Shown: in pieces, positions 53,327 to 63,000 of the stretch
Layout: every line of letters begins with the position of its first letter
Numbering within the stretch: position 1 is the stretch's first letter
NCBI RefSeq assembly: GCF_039724765.1
Contig: NZ_CP155729.1
Coordinates: 1,741,001-1,805,000 of the forward strand
Source: Sagittula stellata E-37
Lineage (GTDB): Bacteria > Pseudomonadota > Alphaproteobacteria > Rhodobacterales > Rhodobacteraceae
Length of the DNA stretch: 64,000 nucleotides
Direction of reading: 5' to 3'
Notes under the pieces: model-generated
Databases searched by the model: none
The model's input: only the letters and a program-made list of their open reading frames with translations
What the model was told of the DNA's origin: nothing
Program-made: the position numbers and the translations under genes

Positions 53327-54139
53327 ATGAGGCTCATCAACCGCATCCCCTCACGCCCGACGGCCTTTGCGCTGGCAGCGTTGCCCTTCGTGCTGGTCGT
53401 CATAGCCTATGCCGTCGCATCGGACATCCGCCTGACGGCCAACCCGGCGGACAAACTGCTGCCCGCGCCCTCGACCATCGGGGACACGGCGGTACGGCTG
53501 TTTACCCAAGGCGACAGGCGAACCGGCGAAATCCTGTTGTGGAAGGACACCTGGGCGTCGCTGATCCGGCTCTTGGGCGGGGTGGCCATCGCGGCGACCC
53601 TGTCGCTGGTGATCGGCATGGGGATCGGTCTTTTGCCCTACGTCCGGCGGACGTTCTCCGGCTTCGTGGCGGTGATCTCCATGGTCCCGCCGCTCGCACT
53701 GCTGCCGATCCTCTTCATCGTCTTCGGGCTGGGGGAGACCTCGAAGGTGGTTCTGATCGTCATCGGCATAACGCCCTTCATGACACGGGACCTGTCGCAG
53801 AAGGTTCTGGACATCCCGCACGAACAGATCGTCAAGGCGCAGACGCTGGGGGCCTCGACCTTCGTGATCGCGCTGCGCGTGGCGCTGCCCCAGGTGTTGC
53901 CGCGCCTCATCGCCAATGTGCGGTTGTCGCTCGGCTCCGCCTGGCTGTTCCTGATCGCAGCCGAGGCGGTGGCCTCTGACGTCGGGCTCGGCTACCGGAT
54001 CTTCCTCGTGCGTCGGTACCTCGCGATGGACGTGATCCTGACCTACGTGGCGTGGATCACCCTGCTGGCTTTCCTTATCGATTGGGGATTGCGGACGCTG
54101 TCGCGCAAGGCGTTCCCGTGGCTGGAGGCAGGGCTGTGA
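53327..54139 (+). CDS. Guanidine-associated ABC permease
   Basis: A 270-residue permease with about six TM segments. The EAA-type loop reads KAQTLGASTFVIALRVALPQVLPRLI. It is of the TauC/SsuC class and pairs with the ATPase that overlaps its stop (GTGA at 54136-54139). Confidence 0.87.
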   Translation: MRLINRIPSRPTAFALAALPFVLVVIAYAVASDIRLTANPADKLLPAPSTIGDTAVRLFTQGDRRTGEILLWKDTWASLIRLLGGVAIAATLSLVIGMGIGLLPYVRRTFSGFVAVISMVPPLALLPILFIVFGLGETSKVVLIVIGITPFMTRDLSQKVLDIPHEQIVKAQTLGASTFVIALRVALPQVLPRLIANVRLSLGSAWLFLIAAEAVASDVGLGYRIFLVRRYLAMDVILTYVAWITLLAFLIDWGLRTLSRKAFPWLEAGL

Positions 54140-54996
54140 GTTTCGTCGTCGCAAAAAATGTCTGGAAGCAATATGGCGACCGCCCGATCCTCGAACGGGT
54201 CAACGTGGAGGTCGAGAAGGGCGCCTTCATCTCGATCATCGGGGCATCCGGCTGTGGCAAATCCACCTTTCTGCGGATGCTGCTGGCGGACGAACAGCCC
54301 ACCAAGGGCGAGATCAGCATCGAGGGCGGTGCACCCGCACAGGAACCGCGGCGCGAACGGGGCGTCGTCTTCCAGCGCTACTCGGTCTTTCCGCACCTGA
54401 CCGTGCGCGACAACGTGGTCGCCGCCGAGAGCTTCGGCACCCCGTTCGGGCGGTTCTTCGGCAAAAGGCTGAAGGACACGCGTGCGCGGGCGCAGGTCAC
54501 GCTCGACCGGATCGGGCTGGGCCATGTAGCGCTGCACTATCCCGCGACGCTGTCCGGGGGCATGCAGCAGCGGCTTGCCATCGGGCAGGCGCTGGTCGCG
54601 GAACCGCGCATCCTGTTGCTGGACGAACCCTTCGGCGCGCTCGACCCGGGCACGCGGCTGTCGATGCACGACTTCCTGACCGAATTGCGCGAGCGGACGA
54701 ACATGACCGTCTTCATGGTCACGCACGACATAGAAGAGGCGTTCAAGCTGGGCGACCGCGTCCTGATTTTCGACAAGGTTCGCCGCGATCCCGAACGTCC
54801 TCATCGCTTTGGCGCGACCATCACCCACGACCTCGAGTCCTCGAACGGGCACGAGCCGCACCAGGACCTGCTGGACGGCATCCCGTGGCTATCAGGGATG
54901 ACACAGCTTCCCGACGAGGACGACGAACCCACCGTGCAGGCCGCCGGGCCCCTTGCACGGGACGACGCCAAGGCCCGGAACAAGTCACCCCTTTGA
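54136..54996 (+). CDS. Guanidine-associated ABC ATPase
   Basis: A 286-residue ATPase. Walker A is GASGCGKSTF, the signature LSGGMQQRLAIGQAL and Walker B ILLLDEPFGALD, as in TauB/SsuB. The C-terminal 60 residues (GHEPHQDLLDGIPWLSGM...) extend past the core. The start is GTG at 54136, overlapping the permease stop by 4 nt. Confidence 0.88.
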   Translation: MSFVVAKNVWKQYGDRPILERVNVEVEKGAFISIIGASGCGKSTFLRMLLADEQPTKGEISIEGGAPAQEPRRERGVVFQRYSVFPHLTVRDNVVAAESFGTPFGRFFGKRLKDTRARAQVTLDRIGLGHVALHYPATLSGGMQQRLAIGQALVAEPRILLLDEPFGALDPGTRLSMHDFLTELRERTNMTVFMVTHDIEEAFKLGDRVLIFDKVRRDPERPHRFGATITHDLESSNGHEPHQDLLDGIPWLSGMTQLPDEDDEPTVQAAGPLARDDAKARNKSPL

Positions 54997-55020
54997 CAGG
55001 GGTAAGAGACGGAGACAGAG

Positions 55021-56289
55021 ATGTTTTCTGAGCTTCACCACGCCGAGGCCTGCGGCCGCGATCCCCGTGCAATGTCCGAGCGTCACACCGGGCGCGAGAA
55101 AAGGCACCACCACCCGGACCTGACAAAGCTGGCCGGATGGAAGGCCATGCAGAAGGAGGGCGAGCTGCCTGAGGGCCGCTGGGACGAGGAACGCCGCTGG
55201 GCATTGCGCATGGGTCTGACTGGCGCCGACAGCATCGACGACAAGTCGATCCCGACCTTCGCGCGGGGCGAGTTGCCGCATTACGCCGGTATCAACACCT
55301 TCCTGAAGGCGCCCTACGCCGAGGACGTGCTTGAGGTCGCGCACTACGACGCCACCGTTCTGGGCATTCCCTTCGACGGCGGCACCACCTATCGGCCCGG
55401 CACACGGTTCGGGCCGCAGGGGGTGCGGAAGATCTCGGCGCTCTATACGCCCTACAACTACGAGATCGGAGTCGACCTGCGCGAGCAGATGACGCTGTGC
55501 GATGCGGGCGACGTTTTCACTATTCCGGCGAACATCGAGAAGAGCTTCGACCAGATTTCCCGCGCCGTGTCCCACGTGTTCTCTTCCGGCTCCCTCCCGA
55601 TCATGATCGGCGGCGACCACTCCATCGGGTTTCCCTGCGTGCGGGGCATCGCGGAATGTACGTCGAAGAAGATCGGCATTGTGCACTTCGACCGCCATGC
55701 CGACATCCAGGAAAAGGACCTGGACGAGCGGATGCACACGACGCCGTGGTTCCATTCCACCAACCTGCCCAATGTGCCGGCCAAGAACCTCGTTCAGATC
55801 GGCATCGGCGGCTGGCAGGTCCCGCGCGAGGCGGTGAAGGTCGCGCGCGAGCGTGAAACCAACATCATCACCATGAGCGACATGGAAAAGATGGGCGTCG
55901 ACAAGACCATCGAAATGGCGTTGGAGATGGCCTGGGACGGGGTCGACATGGTCTACATGTCCTTCGATATCGACTCGATCGACTGCGGGTTCGTGCCGGG
56001 CACAGGCTGGCCGGAGCCGGGCGGTTTCCTGCCTCGGGAAGCATTGGCACTGGCGTCGGGCATTGCCGCGGAAGGTATTTGCGGCATGGAGCTGGTCGAG
56101 GTTTCGCCGCCCTATGACACCTCGGACATCACGGCCCTGATGGGCACGCGGGTGATCGTGGATGTGCTGGGGGGACTCGTTGCCAACGGCAAGCTCGGCG
56201 CACACAAGACGCACATCGACAAGCCGGTGGCAATTCCGCACGGCGCGTTCGAGGGCAAGCGCTGGTCCAACAGAAAACCGCATTTCTGA
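55021..56289 (+). CDS. gdmH: Guanidine hydrolase of the ureohydrolase family (GdmH-like)
   Basis: A 422-residue ureohydrolase, longer than agmatinases (about 310) because of an N-terminal extension. Metal ligands are visible: GGDHSIG, HFDRHAD and SFDIDSID. The second motif has Arg (DRH) in place of the Ala of typical agmatinases, followed by IQEKDLDERMHTTPW, as I recall from the Ni-dependent guanidine hydrolase of Synechocystis. Together with the guanidine-I riboswitch this points to guanidine hydrolysis to urea and ammonia. It is cytoplasmic and fourth in the operon. Confidence 0.78.
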   Translation: MFSELHHAEACGRDPRAMSERHTGREKRHHHPDLTKLAGWKAMQKEGELPEGRWDEERRWALRMGLTGADSIDDKSIPTFARGELPHYAGINTFLKAPYAEDVLEVAHYDATVLGIPFDGGTTYRPGTRFGPQGVRKISALYTPYNYEIGVDLREQMTLCDAGDVFTIPANIEKSFDQISRAVSHVFSSGSLPIMIGGDHSIGFPCVRGIAECTSKKIGIVHFDRHADIQEKDLDERMHTTPWFHSTNLPNVPAKNLVQIGIGGWQVPREAVKVARERETNIITMSDMEKMGVDKTIEMALEMAWDGVDMVYMSFDIDSIDCGFVPGTGWPEPGGFLPREALALASGIAAEGICGMELVEVSPPYDTSDITALMGTRVIVDVLGGLVANGKLGAHKTHIDKPVAIPHGAFEGKRWSNRKPHF

Positions 56290-56297
56290 GGTTCGCG

Positions 56298-56774
56298 ATG
56301 CCACACGATCACGGCCCGCATGGCCACCACCATCATCATCACTACGAACACCACGACCACGGCCATACACATGGGCCGGGCCACAACCATCCGCATCCCG
56401 ACCACCTGCATTCCCACATGCACGACCACGACGAGGCCGCCGATCTTCAGGTGCTTGCCGTGCAATTCATCGAGGGCTTCATGCAGGCCAAGGACAAGAC
56501 CAGCTACCTGAAGCTGGCCGGCGTGCCCTTCGAACGGCCAGGGGCAGGCGGCGCCAAAGCGCTGAAGCTGGTGGACGTGGAGCTTAAGACCGATTGGCAG
56601 GTGGGCACCGCCTCGCCGTCCTTCGGCTCGCGGGAACTGAGTTATCTGCCGTTTCCGGGCCAGATGGTCCGTGAGCGCACCAACATGTCCCTAGTCTACG
56701 TGTCGATGGACGAAAAGTCCGTCACCGATATCAGGGATTTTCTTTTGCAACGGAAACGGGAGATCGAAACATGA
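56298..56774 (+). CDS. His-cluster protein, putative nickel handling factor
   Basis: A 158-residue protein that I cannot place in a known family. Residues 1-47 hold about 22 His (including a run of six) with Asp and Gly, a metal-binding tail as in HypB or SlyD. Residues 48-158 form a folded domain (VLAVQFIEGFMQAKDKTSYLKLAGV). It lies 8 bp after gdmH and overlaps the next gene by 4 nt. The guess is nickel storage or delivery to GdmH. Confidence 0.6.
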   Translation: MPHDHGPHGHHHHHHYEHHDHGHTHGPGHNHPHPDHLHSHMHDHDEAADLQVLAVQFIEGFMQAKDKTSYLKLAGVPFERPGAGGAKALKLVDVELKTDWQVGTASPSFGSRELSYLPFPGQMVRERTNMSLVYVSMDEKSVTDIRDFLLQRKREIET

Positions 56775-56938
56775 AACACCTTGGCTTCGGGCTTCTGGCC
56801 GTTTGTGCCTCGCCGGTACTGGCCCACGACGGCGTCCACCTTCATCCGCACGACAGCGCACTGACGCCTTGGCTTATGGGGATTGGAGCGGTTTCCATCC
56901 TCGCCGGGATGCTGATCGCCGCGCGCCGCAGGGCCTGA
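56771..56938 (+). CDS. 55-residue HupE-like single-TM peptide
   Basis: A small protein, MKHLGFGLLAVCASPVLA then HDGVHLHPHDSAL, followed by one TM helix (WLMGIGAVSILAGMLIA) and a basic end (ARRRA). After a signal peptide, the mature N-terminus has four His in a short motif like that of HupE/UreJ nickel permeases. ATGA coupling with the His-cluster gene supports its reality. It probably localises to the membrane. Confidence 0.6.
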   Translation: MKHLGFGLLAVCASPVLAHDGVHLHPHDSALTPWLMGIGAVSILAGMLIAARRRA

Positions 56939-56959
56939 CGCAAGCATCTCAAACTATGA

Positions 56960-56984
56960 CGGCCGGCGCGTCTTGCGCCGGCCG
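56960..56984. terminator. Terminator of the guanidine operon
   Basis: A perfect 10-bp GC stem (56960-56969 with 56975-56984), 5-nt loop, followed by TTTCGTTTT. It lies between convergent genes. Confidence 0.85.
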
Positions 56985-57092
56985 TTTCGTTTTCCCGGGG
57001 TTCGACCGGGACACGACCAGCCGGGAAAAAACGTGCCGTGTTCTGCGCGAAAGGGCGCGACGTTCAACGCTTTTCCGCGCCGGGTGCGCCCG

Positions 57093-58529
57093 TCAGGACG
57101 ACACCAGCACGTTGCGGAATGCCCAGGGATGGTCCGGATCGCTGTCTTCCGGGAAGGCGCCCGGTACGGTGTCGAGCGGGGTCCAGTCGGTGTAATGCGC
57201 CTCCACCGGGCCAAGGTAGGGCCGCTGGATTTCGAGGCAGCGCGCGTGGTCCATTTCCTCGGCTTCCACGATCCCGGCCTGCGGGTTCTCCAGTGCCCAT
57301 ACCATTCCCGCCAGCACGGCGCTCGATACCTGCATGCCCGTCGCGTTCTGGTAGGGGGCCAGAGACTTGGTCTCTTCGTTGGACAGCCGTGAGCCATACC
57401 AGAGCGCATTCTTCTCGTGGCCGTAGAGCAGCACGCCCAGTTCGTCGATGCCATCCACGATATCGTCGACCTGAAGAATGCGCTTCTCGGTCTGGATCTC
57501 GCCGGAGCCGAAGGTTTCGTGCAGCGAAAGCACCGCGTCGTCACAGGGATGGTAGGCGTAATGGCACGTCGGGCGGTATTCCGGCGCATCGGAAGGCCCG
57601 ACCGTAAAGTAGTCCGAGATCGATACCGCCTCGTTGTGCGTCACGAGGAACCCGAACTGCGCGCCAAGGCTCGGGCACCATGTCCGCACCCGTGTGGTCG
57701 CGCCGGGCCGGTTGAGCCAGATCGCCGACCGACAGCCGGACAGGTGGGTGTGGCCGTCTTCCGGCATCCATTCCTCGTGCGTGCCCCAGCCGAGTTCGGC
57801 GGGCTGGAACCCTTCGGAGATGAAGCCATCGACCGACCAGGTGTTGACGAACACACCCTTGGGGCGCGGCTCTGTGCAGATCTGGGTGTCACGCTCGGCG
57901 ATGTGGACGCCCTTCACGCCCAGATCGCGCATCAGCTTCGCCCAGCCGTCGCGCCCGTCAGGAGCGGTGGCGTCGCGCCCTAGGTCGGAGGCGAGCTGGA
58001 GAAGCGCCTCTTTGACGAACCAGCTCACCATGCCGGGGTTGGCGCCGCAACAGCTTACGGCGGTGGTGCCGCCGGGATCGGAGGCCTTCATGTCGCGGAC
58101 CGCCTGACGCAACCGGTAGTTCGTGCGTTTCTCGTTGGAAATGTCGCCGAAGTAGAGCCCGGGCCACGGTTCGACGACCGTGTCTATATAGAGAGTGCCA
58201 AGGCGGCGGCACGTCCGGATCAGGTCCAGCGACGAGGTGTCCACAGAGAGGTTTACGCAGAAACCGCCCGGTTCGGTGAAAAGGCCGGACAGAACCTCGT
58301 CGTAGTTTTCCGGTGTCAGCGCTTCCTGCAGGAAGGAGTAACCGCGGCCTTCCAGGAAAGAGGCGACCTCCGGATCGGGATCGATGACCGTCAGCCGCGC
58401 CGGATCGAATTCGAAGTGCCGCTCGATCAGGGGGAGGACGCCCTTTCCGATCGACCCGAGACCGATAAGCACGAGCGGTCCCTCTATGGTCGCGTGTACG
58501 GGGTAGGGTTGGCCGGTGGCTGCATTCAT
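57093..58529 (-). CDS. hss: Homospermidine synthase
   Basis: A 478-residue NAD-dependent enzyme with a Rossmann start (LVLIGLGSIGKGVLPLIERHF) and the saccharopine-dehydrogenase-like fold. It makes homospermidine from putrescine (and spermidine). Conserved segments such as SCCGANPGMVSWFVKEAL and GWGTHEEWMP fit the bacterial HSS family. AGGAG lies upstream of ATG 58529, and an 18-bp palindrome lies 22 bp before the start. Confidence 0.9.
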   Translation of the reverse strand: MNAATGQPYPVHATIEGPLVLIGLGSIGKGVLPLIERHFEFDPARLTVIDPDPEVASFLEGRGYSFLQEALTPENYDEVLSGLFTEPGGFCVNLSVDTSSLDLIRTCRRLGTLYIDTVVEPWPGLYFGDISNEKRTNYRLRQAVRDMKASDPGGTTAVSCCGANPGMVSWFVKEALLQLASDLGRDATAPDGRDGWAKLMRDLGVKGVHIAERDTQICTEPRPKGVFVNTWSVDGFISEGFQPAELGWGTHEEWMPEDGHTHLSGCRSAIWLNRPGATTRVRTWCPSLGAQFGFLVTHNEAVSISDYFTVGPSDAPEYRPTCHYAYHPCDDAVLSLHETFGSGEIQTEKRILQVDDIVDGIDELGVLLYGHEKNALWYGSRLSNEETKSLAPYQNATGMQVSSAVLAGMVWALENPQAGIVEAEEMDHARCLEIQRPYLGPVEAHYTDWTPLDTVPGAFPEDSDPDHPWAFRNVLVSS

Positions 58530-58551
58530 CCGCTGGGTCTCCTTTATATGT

Positions 58552-58569
58552 GCACCATACATATGGTGC
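58552..58569 (-). promoter_or_regulatory. Candidate operator upstream of hss
   Basis: A perfect 8-bp inverted repeat with a 2-bp centre (58552-58559 with 58562-58569), 22 bp upstream of the hss start. Its size and shape suit a dimeric repressor such as a GntR- or TetR-type protein. Confidence 0.5.
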
Positions 58570-58852
58570 GGACGCCGCGTGGCGCCACCGGAAGCCCGAT
58601 TGCTGCCGGTGCGGCGCATGGCGTGTCGTCCCGGGTATCGGTGGGCAGGCTCACGGAGGCAACCCCTTCCTTGTGGTTGCGCCGGAGGAAAGGCGCGCCT
58701 GCTTTCGGAAAGGGCGGCAGCCTGTGTGCACAATGGGAATTATCACGTCGGACGTTGCAATCCACGGATGTGAGGCTAGGCTCCGGTCAAGTTCCGCTGA
58801 TCGGGGCGCCGGGGCTCAGCGGCTCTGGCTGGGAAGAAGGGAAACGACGCAG
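58570..58852 (+). other. Efflux-operon upstream region
   Basis: About 280 bp between hss and the membrane-fusion gene. The MFP frame is open to 58550 but no RBS supports starts before 58853. Promoters for both genes should lie here. Confidence 0.4.
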
Positions 58853-60016
58853 GTGCGCAGTCTGACCATCAGCATTACGGTCACCGCCCTGCTGTGCGCG
58901 TTCGGGCCGTTGGCGGCCACGCGTGCGGTTGCGCAGGACGACAGCCAGACGCTTCCCGCGGTGACGGTGGCCGAGGTGAAGACAGCATCTTTCGTCCAGC
59001 GCGTGCCAATCTCGGGCAACGTGGTGGCCCGGGACGAAGTGCTGGTCGATCCGGAAGTGTCCGGACACCGCATCGCAGCCTTCGAAGTGGACATCGGTGA
59101 TGAGGTCGAAACCGGCGACGTGCTCGCGCGGCTGGACGAACGGGTCCTGCGCCGCCAGTTGCAGTTGCGCGAACTGGCGCTGTCGCAGGCTGAGGCCAGT
59201 CTTGAACAGGCGCGAAGCCAGGTGGCTGCAGATCAGGCCCAGCTTGATCAGGCCAATTCCGTGTTGGACCGCGCACAGCGGTTGCGTGACAGCGGCACGG
59301 GTACGCAGGCTTCGCTCGACGATGCCATCGCGGCCCAGGCGGCGGCGCAATCGGCCCTGACCGCGTCCTCTGACGGCATCACCGTCGCGCAGTCGCAGAT
59401 CGAAGAGGCGAAGATCAATCGCGATCTGGCGTCCGACGATCTGGACAACGCCACGATCACGGCACCCGTCGACGGTATTGTCACGGCGCGCGACGCGCAG
59501 ATCGGGTCGACGGTTTCATCCGGGCAGACGATCTTCCGCATCCTGCGGGACGGCGCGGTCGACGTGGAAGCCGAAGTGGTGGAGACCGAACTGGGCCAGA
59601 TCTCTTCTGGCGACCGCGCGGAGCTTCAGATTGCGGGTATAGGAGCGACAGTCGGCACGGTGCGCAGCATAGACCCGACCGTCGATCCAGTGACCCGACT
59701 GGGCGTGGTTGAGATCGAACCGGAAGCAAAGGAAGGTTTGCGGCCCGGCCTGTTCGCCGGTGGCTGGATTATCACCGCCGAGAGAACGTCGCTGGCCGTA
59801 CCGACCTCAGCGGTGATCAACGACAGTTCGACCGCGTCGGTGCTGGTCGAGAAGGACGGGACGCTTGAACGGCGCGAAATTGTCGCCGGTTTGATCTGGG
59901 ACGACCTGCGCGAGGTGCTGGACGGCCTCAAGGAAGGCGAGCATGTGCTGGCGCGGGCGGCCGGGTTCTTTTCGGACGGGGACCGGGTTCGACCGGTGAC
60001 AGGGCAGGGCGACTGA
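58853..60016 (+). CDS. RND efflux membrane-fusion protein
   Basis: A 387-residue periplasmic adaptor. A signal peptide (RSLTISITVTALLCAFGPLAATRAVA) is followed by a barrel-sandwich segment (VSGHRIAAFEVDIGDEVETGDVLARLD), an alpha-hairpin (LALSQAEASLEQARSQVAADQ) and beta-barrel parts. The GTG start at 58853 has GAAGAAGG upstream. It pairs with the RND permease 4 bp downstream. No outer-membrane channel gene is in the window. Confidence 0.88.
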   Translation: MRSLTISITVTALLCAFGPLAATRAVAQDDSQTLPAVTVAEVKTASFVQRVPISGNVVARDEVLVDPEVSGHRIAAFEVDIGDEVETGDVLARLDERVLRRQLQLRELALSQAEASLEQARSQVAADQAQLDQANSVLDRAQRLRDSGTGTQASLDDAIAAQAAAQSALTASSDGITVAQSQIEEAKINRDLASDDLDNATITAPVDGIVTARDAQIGSTVSSGQTIFRILRDGAVDVEAEVVETELGQISSGDRAELQIAGIGATVGTVRSIDPTVDPVTRLGVVEIEPEAKEGLRPGLFAGGWIITAERTSLAVPTSAVINDSSTASVLVEKDGTLERREIVAGLIWDDLREVLDGLKEGEHVLARAAGFFSDGDRVRPVTGQGD

Positions 60017-60020
60017 TCTC

Positions 60021-63000
60021 ATGAACATGTCGTCCTGGGCCATACGCAATCCTGTGCCGCCCGTGGCGCTGTTTCTCGTTCTCCTGGTTCTCGGCATCTT
60101 CTCCTTCATGCGGTTGCCGATCACCCGCATGCCGAACGTCGATCTACCGGTGGTCACTGTCACCTCCGGTCTGCCCGGAAACGGGCCGTCGGAGATCGTG
60201 ACGCAGATCATCACTCCGCTGGAAGACGAACTGGTGGATGTTCAGGGTGTGCGCCACATCACCTCAGTCGCGGGTGACGGCACCGCCTCCATCACCATCG
60301 AGTTCGAGATCAACGTGGAGACGGATCGCGCTGTGAACGACGTGCGCGATGCGGTCGCCGCCGCCCGGGGAGACATGCCCGACGCGGCAAGCGAGCCTAT
60401 CGTGCAGCGCGTCGAGGTGATCGGTGGCGCGATCCTGACCTATGCCGCCTCCAGTTCGGACAGTTCCATCGAGGAACTTTCGACCTTCGTGGACGATGTC
60501 GTCGCGCCACAGATCCAGGGGGCTGCCGGCGTTTCTTCCGTCGACCGGATCGGCGGAGCGGAACGCGAGATCAACGTGGAACTGTCGCCCGACCGGCTGC
60601 TGGCCCATGGCCTTACCGTCAGCGACGTGAACGGCCAGCTTCGCCAGCAGAACGTGGACGCGGGCGGCGGGGAAGGGCGCCTTGCCGGACAACAGGTCGC
60701 CATCCGTTCTCTGGGCGCGGCGAAGACGTTGGAGGAACTGGGAGCGACGCGCATTTCCCTGCCGAGCGGAGGCACCATTCGCCTCGATCAGATCGGCACG
60801 ATTGCCGACGGCGCCTCCGACCGGGAAAACTTTGCGCTTCTGGACGGGCGCCCGGTCGTGGCCTTCGGCATCTTCCGGTCGAGCGGTGCGAGCGATCTTC
60901 TGGCCGCCGAAGCCGCGCGGGAGAAGTTGGCCGAACTGTCGCGAGACTATCCCAATATCACCTTCACCCAGATCGACGACGCCACCACCTACACCGAAAG
61001 CAACTTCGAAACCGCGATGAACACCCTGCTCGAAGGGTCGGCGCTGACCATTCTCGTGGTGATGATCTTTCTGCGCGACTGGCGGGCCACCGTCGTGACG
61101 CTGGTTGCGCTGCCGCTGTCGATCATTCCGACCTTCTTCGTGATGGATCTGCTCGGGTTCTCTCTGAATACCATTTCCCTGCTGGCGATCACGCTGGTGG
61201 TCGGCATCCTGGTCGACGACGCCATCGTCGAGATCGAGAACATCGTGCGTCATATCCACATGGGCCGGAATGCCTATGACGCCGCGAACGAGGCGGCGCA
61301 GGAGATCGGTATGACGGTCATCGCGATCAGCCTGACCATCGTCGCGGTCTTTGCGCCGGTGGGGGTGATGCCGGGCATCGCGGGCAAGTTCTTCCGCGAG
61401 TTCGGGCTGACAGTGGCGGTTGCGGTCCTCTTCTCGCTTCTGGTGGCGCGTCTCATCACCCCGCTCTTCGCCGCATACTTCATGCGCAGCGACAAGGGGC
61501 ACTCCGAACCCGAGGACGGCCTTGTCATGCGCCGGTACATGGGCGTTCTGCGCTGGACGCTTCACAACCGCGCCGTGACGCTTCTTGTGGGACTGGCGAT
61601 CTTCGCCGGGTCGATTTTTTCCGCCACCCTTTTGCCGACGGAGTTTGTCCCGGCGGCGGACGGGGGGCGCGCGACGGTCACGGTGGAATTGCCGCCCGGT
61701 GCCAATACCGACGAGTTGGAAGACCTTGCGCGCCGGATAACGTCGCTGATCCTCGAAATTCCGGAGATGGAGAGTGTCTTTGTCGAGGGGCAGTCGGACA
61801 CGAAGGCCAGCGTGCGTGTGAACTTCGGCCCGCGCGACGAACGCGACCGGGGGGCGCCCGAGATCATGCAGGACATCCGGAACAGGCTCGCCGATCTCCC
61901 CGATGCACGCATTTACGTTCTGGGCGAAGAAGGGGTGCGGGACGTATCCATCAATATCCTCGCCGACGACCGTGACACCGCCCAATTGGCCGCGCGCGAA
62001 TTGGCCGACGGCATGTCGGAGCTGCCGCAACTGATCAGCGTCGCCATCGAAAGCGCACTGGCGCGGCCCGAGGTGCAGATCATTCCGCGCCCGCAATTGG
62101 CGACGCAGATGGGTGTGGACGCGACCACCCTTGCCACCACCGCCCGCATCGCGACAGTTGGGGATGCCGACGCAAACCTTGCGCGCTTCGACGATGGCGA
62201 CGAGCGCGTGCCGGTCCGCGTCCGCCTGGAAAAGGCCGCACGTCAGGATCTCGACCGGCTTGCGGGCCTGCGGCTGAGAACGAACGACGGGCGGATGGTG
62301 CCTTTGGGCGCGGTCGCCAGCGCGCGTCTGGCCAATGGACCCGCCACTATAGAACGCTACGACCGTCAGTACCGGGTGGCCATCGGCGCAACCCTGGCCG
62401 ACGGCGCCTTCCTCGGCGACGCGACCGGGGCCATCGATGCCTTGCCGCAAGCCAAGGACCTGCCGGACGGTGCCCGGATCCAGCCTGCCGGCGACGTCGA
62501 GACCATGGGAGAGATCTTTTCCGGTTTCGCCATGGCCATGGGGGCGGGGATCCTGCTGGTCTATGTCGTTCTCGTCCTGCTGTTCGGCAGCTTCGTGACC
62601 CCGGTGACGATTCTGCTGTCGCTTCCCCTTGCGGTCGGGGGCGCGATCTTCGCGCTCTACATCTATGGCGCCGGGATCGGTCTTTCGGTGGTCATCGGCT
62701 TCCTGATGCTGATGGGGATCGTCACGAAGAACGCCATCATGCTGGTCGAGTTCGCGCAGGAAGCCGTGCAGGGCGGCATGTCCAGGGCAGAGGCCATGGT
62801 CGACGCCGCGCACAAGCGCGCGCGCCCGATCGTCATGACGACGATCGCGATGACCGCCGGAATGGTGCCTTCGGCCCTGGCGCATGGAGAAGGCGGAGAG
62901 ATCCGCGCGCCCATGGCCATTGCGGTGATCGGCGGCCTTCTTCTGTCCACTGTCTTGTCGCTTTTGTTCGTTCCTTCGCTCTACACGGTGATGGAAGGGC

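Noticed and set aside
55021..56289. Agmatinase (speB) as the call for the ureohydrolase
   Set aside because: The length, the DRH variant and following segment, and the guanidine-I riboswitch in the operon leader favour guanidine hydrolase. The polyamine genes nearby (hss, Pot-like importer) are in separate operons.
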